64,000 bases of DNA from an uncultured Marinifilum sp. (lineage in GTDB: Bacteria; Bacteroidota; Bacteroidia; Bacteroidales; Marinifilaceae). Under the pieces are notes generated by a model, which was not told where the DNA came from, did not search any database, and was given only the letters and a program-made list of their open reading frames with translations. Location of the stretch: contig NZ_OY781918.1 in the NCBI RefSeq assembly GCF_963677195.1, positions 1,786,923 through 1,850,922 on the forward strand, given 5' to 3'. Shown piece after piece: positions 9,137 to 17,924 of the stretch (position 1 is its first letter; each line of letters starts with the position of its first letter). A program made the translations under genes and the position numbers.

Positions 9137-10684
9137 ATGACAGAGACTTTAAGAAGAACTTTGCGCGATTCTTCAGCAATGAGATGGGCAATGTTAATTC
9201 TCCTTTCGGGATTAACTTTCAGTACTTATTGGTTCCAGGATTTCTTTTCTGGTTTGAAAGGTTTAATGGAAACCGAAATGGGATTTTCTAGTGAGGAATT
9301 TGGTCGAATATTAGGCTTAACTACTATTGCTAATATGTGTGGTATGATTATCATTGGTGGTATCATGCTCGACAAGTGGGGCATTAGAGTTGCAGGTATA
9401 GTATTCGGAGGTATTGCAGTTCTTGGTGGTGCAATTTCCGCAATGGGTGCTGCCGGTGTATTTGGTGCAGATAAAAGCACCATGTTAAACGCAATTATAG
9501 TAGGCCGTGTTTTATTCGGATCGGGTCTTGAAGTTGTTTGTGTGGTTGCAACCAGAACTATTGTAAAATGGTTTAAAGGATACGACCTTGCTTTGGCAAT
9601 GGCCATTAATATGGGATTTGGTCGTTTAGGTAGTGCTATGGGTACTGCTTTGTCGCTTGATATTGCTGGTGGTCATGTTTCTCCTGCTGTTACTTTTGCT
9701 GCAGGTTTAATTGGTTTGGCTCTTATCATGTTTTTAGTTTACACAGTGTTCGATGTTAAATTAGATAAGCAGGAAAAAGCCATTAGCTCAGAAAAAAGTG
9801 GTGAAGTTTGCGATACAGATGAGGATTTTAAATTCTCAGATTTAATTACTTTGCTTCAGAATAAATCATTTTTATATATTGCTCTACTTTGCGTAACATT
9901 TTATGCAGCTATTTTTCCATTTATGCAGTATGCACCCGATTTGTTGATTAATAAATTTGGGTTTACTCAGGATTTACCTCAGGCTGGTGAGGTTTTATTA
10001 ATGGGAAGTAAAGCATTTGGTGCTGCAAGTGTTTATATTGTATTCTTCTTGTTTGCAATATTGTTTGCCGTTGTGCCAAATAATTTTGAGAATAAGCAAA
10101 CTAAGGCCATGTTTAAAATTGGTGCTTTAATGGCATTTATGGCCTATTTATTTGTAATGAAAGATATTCTGGCTATTTGGTTGAATAATGGTGCTAAAAC
10201 TGCAAGTTTAATTCCTTTAGGAACAATTATATTTACTCCAATTTTCGGTAATATTGTTGATAAAAAAGGTAAAGCGGCATCCTTAATGATACTTGGATCA
10301 TTATTATTGATTTTTGCTCACGTATCTCTTTCGGTTCTGCATAATGTAATAATTGCATATTTCGGACTATTAAGTTTGGGAGTTGCTTTCTCGCTAGTGC
10401 CAGCAGCTATGTGGCCATCGGTTGCAAAAATTGTAGCTGAAAATAGATTAGGAACTGCTTATGCTACCATGTTTACACTACAAAACTGGGGTTTAGGTTT
10501 ATTCTTTTGGGGTATTGGAGCTCTTCTTGATTTTGTAAATAAAGGTGTGGCAGAAGGAGAACCTAAAGATTATACCATTCCAATTCTTGTATTGGTAGGT
10601 TGTGGTGTAATATCTATTTTCTTGTCGTTTTTATTGAAAAAAGCGGATAGAAAACAAAATTATGGTTTAGAATTACCAAGTTAA
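9137..10684 (+). CDS. MFS transporter, MFSD1-like (paralog 2 of 3)
   Basis: 515 residues, about 35 more than its neighbours. It opens with the same LRRTLRDSSAMRWAML motif and ends KADRKQNYGLELPS. Motif GGIMLDKWGIR follows TM2; TRTIVKWFKGYDLALAMA lies around TM4/5; SLVPAAMWPSVAKIVAENRLGTAYATMFTLQNWG is the MFSD1-like C-half signature. The extra length is an insertion between TM7 and TM8: about 60 residues containing additional hydrophobic segments (IVFFLFAILFAVVP and FKIGALMAFMAYLFVM) where the paralogs have a short loop. This could add two helices (14 in total). Probable small-peptide or organic-ion transporter of the inner membrane; substrate unknown. Confidence 0.85.
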   Translation: MTETLRRTLRDSSAMRWAMLILLSGLTFSTYWFQDFFSGLKGLMETEMGFSSEEFGRILGLTTIANMCGMIIIGGIMLDKWGIRVAGIVFGGIAVLGGAISAMGAAGVFGADKSTMLNAIIVGRVLFGSGLEVVCVVATRTIVKWFKGYDLALAMAINMGFGRLGSAMGTALSLDIAGGHVSPAVTFAAGLIGLALIMFLVYTVFDVKLDKQEKAISSEKSGEVCDTDEDFKFSDLITLLQNKSFLYIALLCVTFYAAIFPFMQYAPDLLINKFGFTQDLPQAGEVLLMGSKAFGAASVYIVFFLFAILFAVVPNNFENKQTKAMFKIGALMAFMAYLFVMKDILAIWLNNGAKTASLIPLGTIIFTPIFGNIVDKKGKAASLMILGSLLLIFAHVSLSVLHNVIIAYFGLLSLGVAFSLVPAAMWPSVAKIVAENRLGTAYATMFTLQNWGLGLFFWGIGALLDFVNKGVAEGEPKDYTIPILVLVGCGVISIFLSFLLKKADRKQNYGLELPS

Positions 10685-10711
10685 TGTTTAACTAAAATTA
10701 ATAATGAATTT

Positions 10712-10745
10712 AACCGTCTTAAACCTATGTTTAAGGCGGTTTTCT
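10712..10745 (+). terminator. Rho-independent terminator after MFS paralog 2
   Basis: AACCGTCTTAAAC and GTTTAAGGCGGTT pair over 13 bp with one T-G wobble and a CTAT loop, followed by TTTC. Confidence 0.8.
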
Positions 10746-10897
10746 TATAGGTAGGCTTAAGTTTTAAGAAGCGTGTAAGTATCTTCTTAAAAAGGTCTAC
10801 ACCATTAGTTTGTTACTTTATCTTAGGTTAATTTATTATTATGCCATATTAAAAAGCTTTCGTATTTTCGAAGCTTAAACAACTAAGATTATTCTAA

Positions 10898-12304
10898 ATG
10901 ACTAAAGAAGCTTTAAAAACCTCATTGCGCGATTCCGCCATTACCCGATGGGCAATGTTACTTACTGTAGGATTCGTACTTGCAGCAAATTATTATTTCT
11001 ACGATGCTTTATCACCATTAAAATCAACTTTAACCAGAGAGCTTGGATTCGACAGTACCGATTTTGGCTTGTTTGTTTCTGTTTATTCAGTACCCAATGT
11101 TTTTTTACTAATGGCAGTTTTAGGAGGAGTAATTCTTGATAAACTGGGTATTCGTAGAACTGGATTCATGTTTATTGCATTTATGGCACTTGGAGCTTTG
11201 CTTACTGCTTATGGAGCTAGTGATATGTATCGTAACGAAGGTTTAGGCTATGCTTTTATGTCATCTTTTATGCCTGCATATTCACCAGAGTTAAAAATGA
11301 TGTTATTGGGACGATTCTTATTCGGTTTAGGGGCCGAAACAAGTATTGTTGTAATTAGTAAAATCATTGTAAAATGGTTTAAAGGAAAAGAGCTTGCTTT
11401 GGCATTTGGTGTAAAACTAGGTTTGGCCAGAACAGGTTCTATGTTGGCATTAATGCTATCACCACGATTAATTAATGCTGAAGCTGGGTGGACAGTGGCA
11501 ACATGGTTTGCAGCTTTTTTTGTAACTACGGCTCTTCTTGTATTTGTAATTTATATGATGTTCGACTTAAAGTTGGATAAGCAAGTTGAAAAAAGTACAC
11601 TGGAATCTAAATCAGATCCATTTAAGTTTTCTGATCTTGGAAAGTTGATTACAAATCGATCATTTATTTTTGTGACCTTATTGTGTTTAACCTTCTATTC
11701 GGCAGTATTCCCATTTTTCGCTTTTTCAGCAGATTTTTTTGCAAATAAATTTGGATTAACAGAGATTCAAAGTGGCGATATTGCCGCAATGATGCCATTT
11801 GGAACTATGTTTTTTACTCCTTTATTTGGTTTTTTTGTTGATAAATATGGCAAAGCAGCTAGCCTAATGATATATGGTTCGTTAATACTTACTGCTGTTC
11901 ATCTTTCTTTTGCATTTACAGGAATTAGTCCTTATGTTTTAATGGTTGTATTAGGTATTGCTTTCTCCTTAGTGCCAGCCGCAATGTGGCCTTCGGTGGC
12001 TAAAATGGTCGATGAGAAGAGAATTGGTACAGCTTATGGCTTTATGTTTTCGGTACAGAATCTTGGACTTTGGGCATTTCCAATATTGGCAGGTATGATT
12101 TTAGATGGAAGCAATGCCGAGGGGGTAAAAAGCCTTGATTACACATACGCAATGATCATGTTTGCATGTTTGGGAATTGTGGGGCTGGTTTTTGCTTTAC
12201 TTTTAAAACGTGAAGATAAAGTTTCATCATACGGTTTAAACTTGCCATCAAATAATGCGAATCCAGAGTTAAAAAACAATAAAAAAAGTTTGTTAAATCC
12301 TTGA
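10898..12304 (+). CDS. MFS transporter, MFSD1-like (paralog 3 of 3), C-terminal tail recoded by an insertion sequence
   Basis: A 12-helix facilitator of 468 residues with the same landmarks as the two preceding paralogs: LKTSLRDSAITRWAML at the N-terminus, GGVILDKLGIR, SKIIVKWFKGKELALAFG, and SLVPAAMWPSVAKMVDEKRIGTAYGFMFSVQNLG. The conserved ending YGLNLPSN is reached at residue 452. From residue 453 on, the codons (ANPELKNNKKSLLNP) belong to the left end of the insertion sequence. Removing the element and one copy of the target repeat restores a frame ending LPSNSK and a TAA at 13308-13310, so the ancestral protein had 454 residues. All membrane helices are intact and the gene is probably still functional. 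A weak -7 TATCTTAG lies at 10819-10826. Confidence 0.87.
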   Translation: MTKEALKTSLRDSAITRWAMLLTVGFVLAANYYFYDALSPLKSTLTRELGFDSTDFGLFVSVYSVPNVFLLMAVLGGVILDKLGIRRTGFMFIAFMALGALLTAYGASDMYRNEGLGYAFMSSFMPAYSPELKMMLLGRFLFGLGAETSIVVISKIIVKWFKGKELALAFGVKLGLARTGSMLALMLSPRLINAEAGWTVATWFAAFFVTTALLVFVIYMMFDLKLDKQVEKSTLESKSDPFKFSDLGKLITNRSFIFVTLLCLTFYSAVFPFFAFSADFFANKFGLTEIQSGDIAAMMPFGTMFFTPLFGFFVDKYGKAASLMIYGSLILTAVHLSFAFTGISPYVLMVVLGIAFSLVPAAMWPSVAKMVDEKRIGTAYGFMFSVQNLGLWAFPILAGMILDGSNAEGVKSLDYTYAMIMFACLGIVGLVFALLLKREDKVSSYGLNLPSNNANPELKNNKKSLLNP

Positions 12305-12345
12305 TTATCAGTGGAGTATATTTGTTTAAATCCTTGAAAATCAGT
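12289..12345 (+). repeat. Imperfect direct repeat inside IS left end
   Basis: The segment 12289-12312 and the segment 12321-12345 share TTTGTT(T)AAATCCTTGAWWATCAGT with only one indel and two substitutions. They sit between the left inverted repeat and the transposase start. They may be transposase-binding sites. The second copy also supplies TTTG (12321-12324), 20 bp before TATCTTGA (12345-12352), a possible promoter for the transposase. Confidence 0.65.
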
Positions 12346-12378
12346 ATCTTGAGGTCAGTTTCGAAGTGACAATTAGAT

Positions 12379-13278
12379 ATGATTTCCAAGGATAAAGACG
12401 ACAAGTTAATAAGAATTTACTTTTTGGTTTGCGAAAAGTTTGAAGAACTTCAATTTTATTGTGAAAGATTCAGTAATAACAGTAAACCTGAATTTACCGA
12501 TCAAGAAATTATGACCATTTATTTATACTGTATGCACTATGAAGAGCATATAAAAGTAAAACAAATTCACCGTTTTGCTTCTGACTGGTTGAGATCATGG
12601 TTTCCAAAGTTAGTAGGCTATAAAGCCTTTAATAACAGACTTAATAAACTAAGTGGAGCTTTTGCCCGGTTAGTTGAAATACTTTTGTCAGACTATCAGC
12701 CGGAAGATTGTTGTCTGGATCAAAGTTTATTGGACTCAATGCCAATTATTACCTGTTCAGGCAAACGTTCTGGAAAAGTTGCAACAGAAATAACAGATAA
12801 AGGATTCTGCTCGACAAAAGGTATTTATTATTATGGTATGAAACTGCATTTATTGGGTTTCAGACGTATTGGTAAATTGCCACATCCTGAGCAAATACTA
12901 TTTACTCCTGCTTCTGTTAATGATGTTAATGTTTTTAAAGAAGCATGGTCAGGTATTGAGAACAGAACATTTTTTGGCGATAAAATATACTTTATTAATG
13001 AGCTTAACCAGAATATGTTGAAACATCAAAACTCTCAGACTCTTGCTCCAATCAAAGGGGTAAAAGGAATGCCAGATGTAATAAAACAGAGAATTAAAGC
13101 TGCCGATGATTTATTCTCAACGGCAGTATCTAGAATTAGGCAACCTGTTGAGGCAATATTCAATTGGTTAATTGAAAAAACAGATATTCAAAAAGCTAGT
13201 AAAGTCAGATCTACAAAAGGATTAATGATACATACTTTTGGCAGGTTAGCTGCTGCTTTCATTGCATTAGCACTTTAG
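12379..13278 (+). CDS. Transposase, IS982-like (DDE_Tnp_1_3 type)
   Basis: A 299-residue DDE transposase, full length and uninterrupted. An N-terminal helical domain (QEIMTIYLYCMHYEEH, about residues 42-57) precedes the catalytic core with LLDSMPIITC (first Asp near residue 119), FFGDKIYF (second Asp near residue 200) and the C-terminal RQPVEAIFNWLIEKTDIQKASKVRS helix that supplies the Glu. This type is common in Bacteroidota genomes, and I recall it annotated as IS982 family. The family name is therefore moderately certain while the function is certain. It lies inside a complete element with inverted repeats and target duplication. Confidence 0.9.
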   Translation: MISKDKDDKLIRIYFLVCEKFEELQFYCERFSNNSKPEFTDQEIMTIYLYCMHYEEHIKVKQIHRFASDWLRSWFPKLVGYKAFNNRLNKLSGAFARLVEILLSDYQPEDCCLDQSLLDSMPIITCSGKRSGKVATEITDKGFCSTKGIYYYGMKLHLLGFRRIGKLPHPEQILFTPASVNDVNVFKEAWSGIENRTFFGDKIYFINELNQNMLKHQNSQTLAPIKGVKGMPDVIKQRIKAADDLFSTAVSRIRQPVEAIFNWLIEKTDIQKASKVRSTKGLMIHTFGRLAAAFIALAL

Positions 13279-13367
13279 ATCAACTCTGGATTCGCATAAA
13301 TAGTAAATAAATTAAAAAAATGTACTATCTGTTTTTCAGATATTTAAAATAGCAATTGTCTTAATAT

Positions 13368-13397
13368 AAAAAAATCCCGCTAACAGCGGGATTTTTT
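13368..13397. terminator. Bidirectional terminator between IS insertion and purA
   Basis: CCCGCT and AGCGGG pair around AAC, flanked by A7-T on one side and A-T6 on the other, so it can work on both strands. It serves purA on the minus strand and originally MFS paralog 3 on the plus strand, before the insertion sequence moved them apart. Confidence 0.85.
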
Positions 13398-13414
13398 GTT
13401 ATAGGAAGTCTTGA

Positions 13415-14686
13415 TTAATCAAGAGATCTTTCTATTGTTTGAGCTCTGTTAGGACCTACAGAAACAACTTTAACAGGAACACCTGTTTCTTTCTCGATAA
13501 AATCGATATAAGCGTTAAATTCCTCAGGAAATTCATTTTCGTGAGTAGTAGAAGTCATATCGGTTTTCCAACCTTTAAACTCTGTGTAAATAGGCTTAAT
13601 GTCTTCGGTCATTTCGTAAGGAACATGCTCTACTTCTTTGCCGTTAACATTGTAGGAAGTACAAATTTTAATGTTATCAAAATCGTCCATCACATCCGAT
13701 TTCATCATGGTTAATTCGGTAACACCATTAATCATTATAGAGTATTTTAAAGATACAAGATCTAACCATCCACATCTTCTTGGACGCCCAGTAGTTGAAC
13801 CATACTCATTACCGCAATCTCTTAGCTTTTGACCATCTTCGTCGAATAATTCGGTTGGAAATGGACCCATACCAACACGAGTACAATATGCTTTAAATAT
13901 ACCAATTACCCTACCAATTTTATTTGGGGCCACACCTAAACCAGTACAAGCACCTGCACATACTGTGTTCGATGAGGTAACAAAAGGATATGAACCAAAA
14001 TCAACATCCAATAATGTTCCCTGAGCACCTTCGGCAAGAATCGACTTGTCTGCTTTTAAAGCATCATTTAAGTATTGTTCGCTATCTATTAACTGGAATT
14101 CGCTTAAAACTTTAATTCCTTCGAACCATTCTGCTTCGTACTCCGAAATATTGTAATCGAACTCATAAAGTTTATCCAGCATCAGGCGGTGCTTGCTAAC
14201 TAATAGGTCGTATTTTTCTTTAAAATTACTGTTGATATCACCTATACGTAATCCATTTCGACCCGTTTTATCCATGTAAGTTGGTCCAATTCCTTTTAAA
14301 GTAGAACCAATTTTAGATTTTCCTTTTGCTGCTTCAGAAGCGGCATCAAGTATTCGGTGCGATGGCAAAATAAGGTGTGCCTTTTTCGAAATAAATAGTG
14401 TTTTAGATAAATCGATACCTAGTTTTTTTATTCCTTCAATTTCTTTTTTAAAGATTACAGGATCGATTACAACACCATTACCAATTACATTGATTTTATC
14501 ATCGCGAAATATTCCTGAAGGAATGGTATGTAATACGTGTTTAATTTCGTTAAATTCAAGCGTATGTCCAGCGTTTGGTCCGCCTTGAAAACGTGTAATT
14601 AAATCGTACTTTGGGGTTAGTACGTCCACAACTTTTCCTTTACCTTCATCTCCCCACTGGAGTCCTAAAAGCACATCAACTTTCAT
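13415..14686 (-). CDS. purA: Adenylosuccinate synthetase
   Basis: Catalyses the GTP-dependent condensation of IMP and aspartate to adenylosuccinate, the first committed step of AMP synthesis. The 423-residue length is normal. Landmarks are the N-terminal GLQWGDEGKGK P-loop, GGPNAGHT, EGAQGTLLDVDFGSYPFVTSSNT, TGRPRRCGWLD and the C-terminal VSVGPNRAQTI. The start codon has neighbouring AGATG with no clear Shine-Dalgarno, as usual here. A perfect -7 TACCTTTG is seen on the minus strand at 14816-14809, implying a leader of about 115 nt, but no -33 motif is obvious. A Fur-type regulator gene lies upstream on the same strand, separated by a strong terminator. Confidence 0.98.
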   Translation of the reverse strand: MKVDVLLGLQWGDEGKGKVVDVLTPKYDLITRFQGGPNAGHTLEFNEIKHVLHTIPSGIFRDDKINVIGNGVVIDPVIFKKEIEGIKKLGIDLSKTLFISKKAHLILPSHRILDAASEAAKGKSKIGSTLKGIGPTYMDKTGRNGLRIGDINSNFKEKYDLLVSKHRLMLDKLYEFDYNISEYEAEWFEGIKVLSEFQLIDSEQYLNDALKADKSILAEGAQGTLLDVDFGSYPFVTSSNTVCAGACTGLGVAPNKIGRVIGIFKAYCTRVGMGPFPTELFDEDGQKLRDCGNEYGSTTGRPRRCGWLDLVSLKYSIMINGVTELTMMKSDVMDDFDNIKICTSYNVNGKEVEHVPYEMTEDIKPIYTEFKGWKTDMTSTTHENEFPEEFNAYIDFIEKETGVPVKVVSVGPNRAQTIERSLD

Positions 14687-14872
14687 CTGTCTAATAATTT
14701 GATTTAAATCTTACATGTATATATCCGCACCTGTTTTTTTAATCGGATTTATAAAACGGTTCGGTTTTCGATGTTAAATCTTGAAGGTTGGTTCCAAGTT
14801 TTAACAGTCAAAGGTAGTAATTATTTTTATATTGATCTTAGAAAAAACAGCTTGTTAATAAGTTATTAATGG

Positions 14873-14910
14873 ACACAAAAAAACCTCTTATTTAAAGAGG
14901 TTTTTTGTGT
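14873..14910. terminator. Terminator of Fur-family gene
   Basis: ACACAAAAAAACCTCTT pairs with AAGAGGTTTTTTGTGT in a long stem with a small loop, giving T runs on both strands. It lies 20 bp beyond the minus-strand stop of the Fur-family gene. Confidence 0.85.
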
Positions 14911-14929
14911 TTATGAATTGTTTATAAAC

Positions 14930-15388
14930 TTATTCGTTTTCGAGTTTTCGGCATTCCTGACAAATTCCGTAAATATATAAGGAGTGATGTGATACTAAAA
15001 AGTCCATATCATCTGATACATTTTTACGAACATCATCTAGTCGGGTATCGCAAAATTCAAGAACTTTTCCGCAGCGAGTGCATATTAAATGATCGTGCTT
15101 ATTGCTGTCGTAAGCTTTCTCGAATTGAGCAATATTTTTACCAAACTGATGTTTAATTACTAGTTTACAGTCTAAAAGAAGATCTATTGTGTTGTAAAGA
15201 GTTGCTCTACTTACACGATAGTTTTTGTTTTTCATAAATATGTATAGCGATTCTATATCGAAATGACCTTCACGGGAATAAATTTCGTCTAAAATAGCAT
15301 ATCTTTCAGGGGTTTTTCTATGTCCCTTTTTTTGAAGATATTCTGTAAACATCTTCTTAACAATTTCTTTTGTGTCCTCGCTGCTCAT
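14930..15388 (-). CDS. Fur/PerR-family transcriptional regulator
   Basis: A cytosolic metal-dependent repressor of 152 residues. The N-terminal winged helix includes [10 protein letters not shown] and the recognition-helix region [15 protein letters not shown]. The dimerisation domain has [15 protein letters not shown] and the second pair CQEC near the C-terminus, so the structural Zn(Cys)4 site is complete. The regulatory-site ligand region reads HHSLYIYG. Whether it senses Fe, peroxide (PerR) or zinc cannot be decided from sequence; no catalase or peroxidase gene is adjacent. It is downstream of the RelA/SpoT homolog with about 100 bp between them, and is followed by its own terminator. Confidence 0.93.
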   Translation of the reverse strand: MSSEDTKEIVKKMFTEYLQKKGHRKTPERYAILDEIYSREGHFDIESLYIFMKNKNYRVSRATLYNTIDLLLDCKLVIKHQFGKNIAQFEKAYDSNKHDHLICTRCGKVLEFCDTRLDDVRKNVSDDMDFLVSHHSLYIYGICQECRKLENE

Positions 15389-15490
15389 ATTAATAAAATA
15401 ACCTAAGTGTTATCTAATCTAATTTAAAATAATGGGTCTAATGTAATAATTTTTTTTAGAAAAGGGTTCTTATTTAGAATAAATTTTAAT

Positions 15491-17734
15491 TCAGGAATAT
15501 TCCTCAATATTTTCGATTCGTTTTACGTTATCAAGACCTTTAATCTTAATTAACTTCATAATAAGGTTGTTAAGGTCTTCGGTGTTGTGAACATATAGAT
15601 GAATTAAGCCTTCAAAAATACCATCATGACTTTCAAAATGAAGCGATCTCATATTTACATCGTGGTCTTTAGAAATGATGTTTGTAACTTCATTTACAAT
15701 ACCAACTTTGTCTATTCCAGATAATTCGATAACAGCTAAGAAAGACATTAACCTATGGCTAGTCCAGTTGGCAGCTAAAATTCTATCTCCCTGGCTCGAC
15801 ATCAGCTTAAGTGCATTAGGGCATTTTCTTTTGTGAATAATAATATTATTGGCCATATCTACATAGCCTAGAACTTCATCGCCAGGAATTGGTTTACAGC
15901 AAGGAGCAATTCTATAAGTTTCATCTGCTGTCATTTCGTTTAGCACAAGTGTTTTTTTCTTATCTACTGTTGGCTTTTGGGTTTCTTCTGTTTCCTGTTT
16001 AGAATTTTCATTTTCTGAGTTTCCAAAAAACTGCAGTTTCCAGTATTTTATAAATTTACTTCGCGATTTTTTCTTAATAACCGATTCAACTTCATTGATA
16101 TCGATTTTGCCTAATCCTAATTTATAGTATAGTTCTTCTTTGTTGGATAGGTTGTAATGCTCGAGCATTTTTCTAAAGGCCTTTGCATTTAATATTAAAC
16201 CAATGTTTTCGATATGGCTTTCCAGATTTCTGGCGCCTTTTGCTGTATATTCTTTTCGTTCTTTCTTAAAAGCGGTTTTTATTTTTGATTTGGCTTTAGC
16301 TGTTACAATAAATTCGAGCCATTCGTGCTTAGGTTTCTGTTTTTCAGAGGTTAATATTTCAACCTGATCTCCACTTTTAAGAACATGACTTAGAGGAACA
16401 AGTCTATGGTTAACTTTTGCACCAATGCACTGGTTTCCAATGTCGGTGTGTATGTCGTATGCAAAGTCGAGGCTTGTTGCATTTTTTGGTAAGGTTTTTA
16501 TGTGGCCTTTTGGGGTAAAAACCTGAATTTCATGCGAGAATAAATTTAATTTAAACTCATCGAGAAATGCCATTGCATCGGCTTCAGGATTATCTAGTAT
16601 TTCTCTAACATCTTTTAGCCATTTGTCTAACTCCGATTCTCCATTGCCATTATTATTGTATTTTGAATGCACAGCAAAGCCTTTTTCTGCTATGTCGTCC
16701 ATTCTTTCTGTCCTTATTTGAAATTCAACCCAATTTCCAAGAGGTCCCATGGCAGTAACGTGTAAAGCTTCGTAGCCATTGGCTTTAGGAGTGCTAACCC
16801 AATCGCGTATGCGCTCTGGTTTTGGTTTATAAATATCAGTAATTAACGAGTAAATATTCCAGCATTGATTTTTTTCTGGAATATCTTCCTTAGGTTTAAA
16901 TACGACTCGTACCGAGATAAGATCGTAAATTTCGTCGACGCTAACTTTTTGCACTTGCATTTTGGTCCAAATGGAATAAATGGAGCGAGGACGGTTTTTT
17001 ATTGAGCATTCAATATTATTTTCCTGCAGTTTAGTTTGAAGAGGAGTAATAATTTTATTAATTAATTTTTCCTGCTTTTCTTCCTTTTCTTCTATTTTTT
17101 TACAAATGGCTTTATAGTCATCCGGGTGTTCGTATTTTAAGCTAAGATTTTCGAGCTCAGTTTTAATTCGATAAAGACCCATTCTATGCGCTAAGGGTGC
17201 GAATAGAAATAAGGTTTCGCCAGCAATTTTCATTTGTTTGCGTAGTGGCATTGAACTAAGAGTGCGCATATTGTGCAATCTATCAGCCATTTTTATCAAA
17301 ATTACACGAAGATCATCTGATAAGGTTAATAGCATTTTTCGAAAATTTTCGGCTTGCATTGAGGTTTGTTTGTCGAAAACTCCTTTTATTTTGGTTAGGC
17401 CATCAACTATTTGGGAAACTTTTGCACCAAATAGATTTTCAATATCTTCGAGCGTATATTCTGTATCTTCTACTACATCGTGAAGTAAGCATGATACAAT
17501 AGATTTGGTTCCCAAACCCATTTCTTTAGCTGCAATATGAGCTACTCCAATGGGGTGCATAATATATGGTTCGCCAGATCTTCGACGCACACCTTTATGG
17601 GCCTTCCATGCAAAATGGAAAGCTTTATCTATCATTTTCTGACTTTCGGCAGCACGACTTCTTTTACAGTCTTTTAAAAGAGCTTCGTAAGCTTCAAGTA
17701 TTAATTGTTTATCTTTTTCGGTCTCAATATTCAT
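15491..17734 (-). CDS. RelA/SpoT bifunctional (p)ppGpp synthetase/hydrolase
   Basis: Stringent-response enzyme of 747 residues. The hydrolase domain has the intact HD motif (LLHDVVEDT, His85-Asp86) and MADRLHNMRTL, so hydrolysis should be active. The synthetase domain shows RPRSIYSIWTKM, DLISVRVVF and WVEFQIRTERMDDIAEKG. A TGS domain (IQVFTPKGHIKTLP), a zinc-finger-like element (APCCKPIPGDE with IIHKRKC) and a C-terminal ACT domain follow. This is the long RSH architecture. Many Bacteroidetes carry two long RSH proteins, and I cannot say which this one is. It acts in the cytosol, probably ribosome-linked. There are about 190 bp of AT-rich sequence between it and the M16 gene upstream. Confidence 0.96.
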   Translation of the reverse strand: MNIETEKDKQLILEAYEALLKDCKRSRAAESQKMIDKAFHFAWKAHKGVRRRSGEPYIMHPIGVAHIAAKEMGLGTKSIVSCLLHDVVEDTEYTLEDIENLFGAKVSQIVDGLTKIKGVFDKQTSMQAENFRKMLLTLSDDLRVILIKMADRLHNMRTLSSMPLRKQMKIAGETLFLFAPLAHRMGLYRIKTELENLSLKYEHPDDYKAICKKIEEKEEKQEKLINKIITPLQTKLQENNIECSIKNRPRSIYSIWTKMQVQKVSVDEIYDLISVRVVFKPKEDIPEKNQCWNIYSLITDIYKPKPERIRDWVSTPKANGYEALHVTAMGPLGNWVEFQIRTERMDDIAEKGFAVHSKYNNNGNGESELDKWLKDVREILDNPEADAMAFLDEFKLNLFSHEIQVFTPKGHIKTLPKNATSLDFAYDIHTDIGNQCIGAKVNHRLVPLSHVLKSGDQVEILTSEKQKPKHEWLEFIVTAKAKSKIKTAFKKERKEYTAKGARNLESHIENIGLILNAKAFRKMLEHYNLSNKEELYYKLGLGKIDINEVESVIKKKSRSKFIKYWKLQFFGNSENENSKQETEETQKPTVDKKKTLVLNEMTADETYRIAPCCKPIPGDEVLGYVDMANNIIIHKRKCPNALKLMSSQGDRILAANWTSHRLMSFLAVIELSGIDKVGIVNEVTNIISKDHDVNMRSLHFESHDGIFEGLIHLYVHNTEDLNNLIMKLIKIKGLDNVKRIENIEEYS

Positions 17735-17924
17735 AAAAACCTCTCTGGTGACTGATGTTAGTATCTGTTGTCTTGCTTAAAAGTAGCGAAAACTAACAAT
17801 TTTTTAATATTAATAGGAGCACTTATTTCTTCTTTTTTTTACAAGAAACATCATTTTTTAGCCTTTAAAACAAGAAACAAGTACTTTTATCTAATTAATC
17901 AATCTATTTATTAAAAAAATGAAT

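Larger units (their letters stand above)
12255..13297 (+). mobile_element. Complete 1043-bp insertion sequence
   Basis: The element is bounded by perfect 16-bp inverted repeats (ATGCGAATCCAGAGTT at 12255-12270 and its complement at 13282-13297). A 5-bp direct repeat AAATA lies directly outside each end (12250-12254 and 13298-13302), as expected for a target-site duplication. It encodes one transposase, whose stop is 3 bp before the right repeat. Between the left end and the transposase lie two near-identical 24/25-bp direct repeats. Identical ends and an intact transposase suggest a recent insertion. The family is probably IS982-like by transposase, though the terminal bases do not look like the usual IS982 ACC ends. 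Confidence 0.9.

Noticed and set aside
10815..10835. Promoter of MFS paralog 3 equal to those of paralogs 1 and 2
   Set aside because: TATCTTAG is present at 10819-10826 but no TTTG lies at the right distance upstream; evidence is too weak to list as a promoter.
7548..12304. Nitrate/nitrite transporter annotation for the MFS genes
   Set aside because: The nitrate-signature motifs are not seen, and the C-terminal half fits MFSD1-like carriers better.
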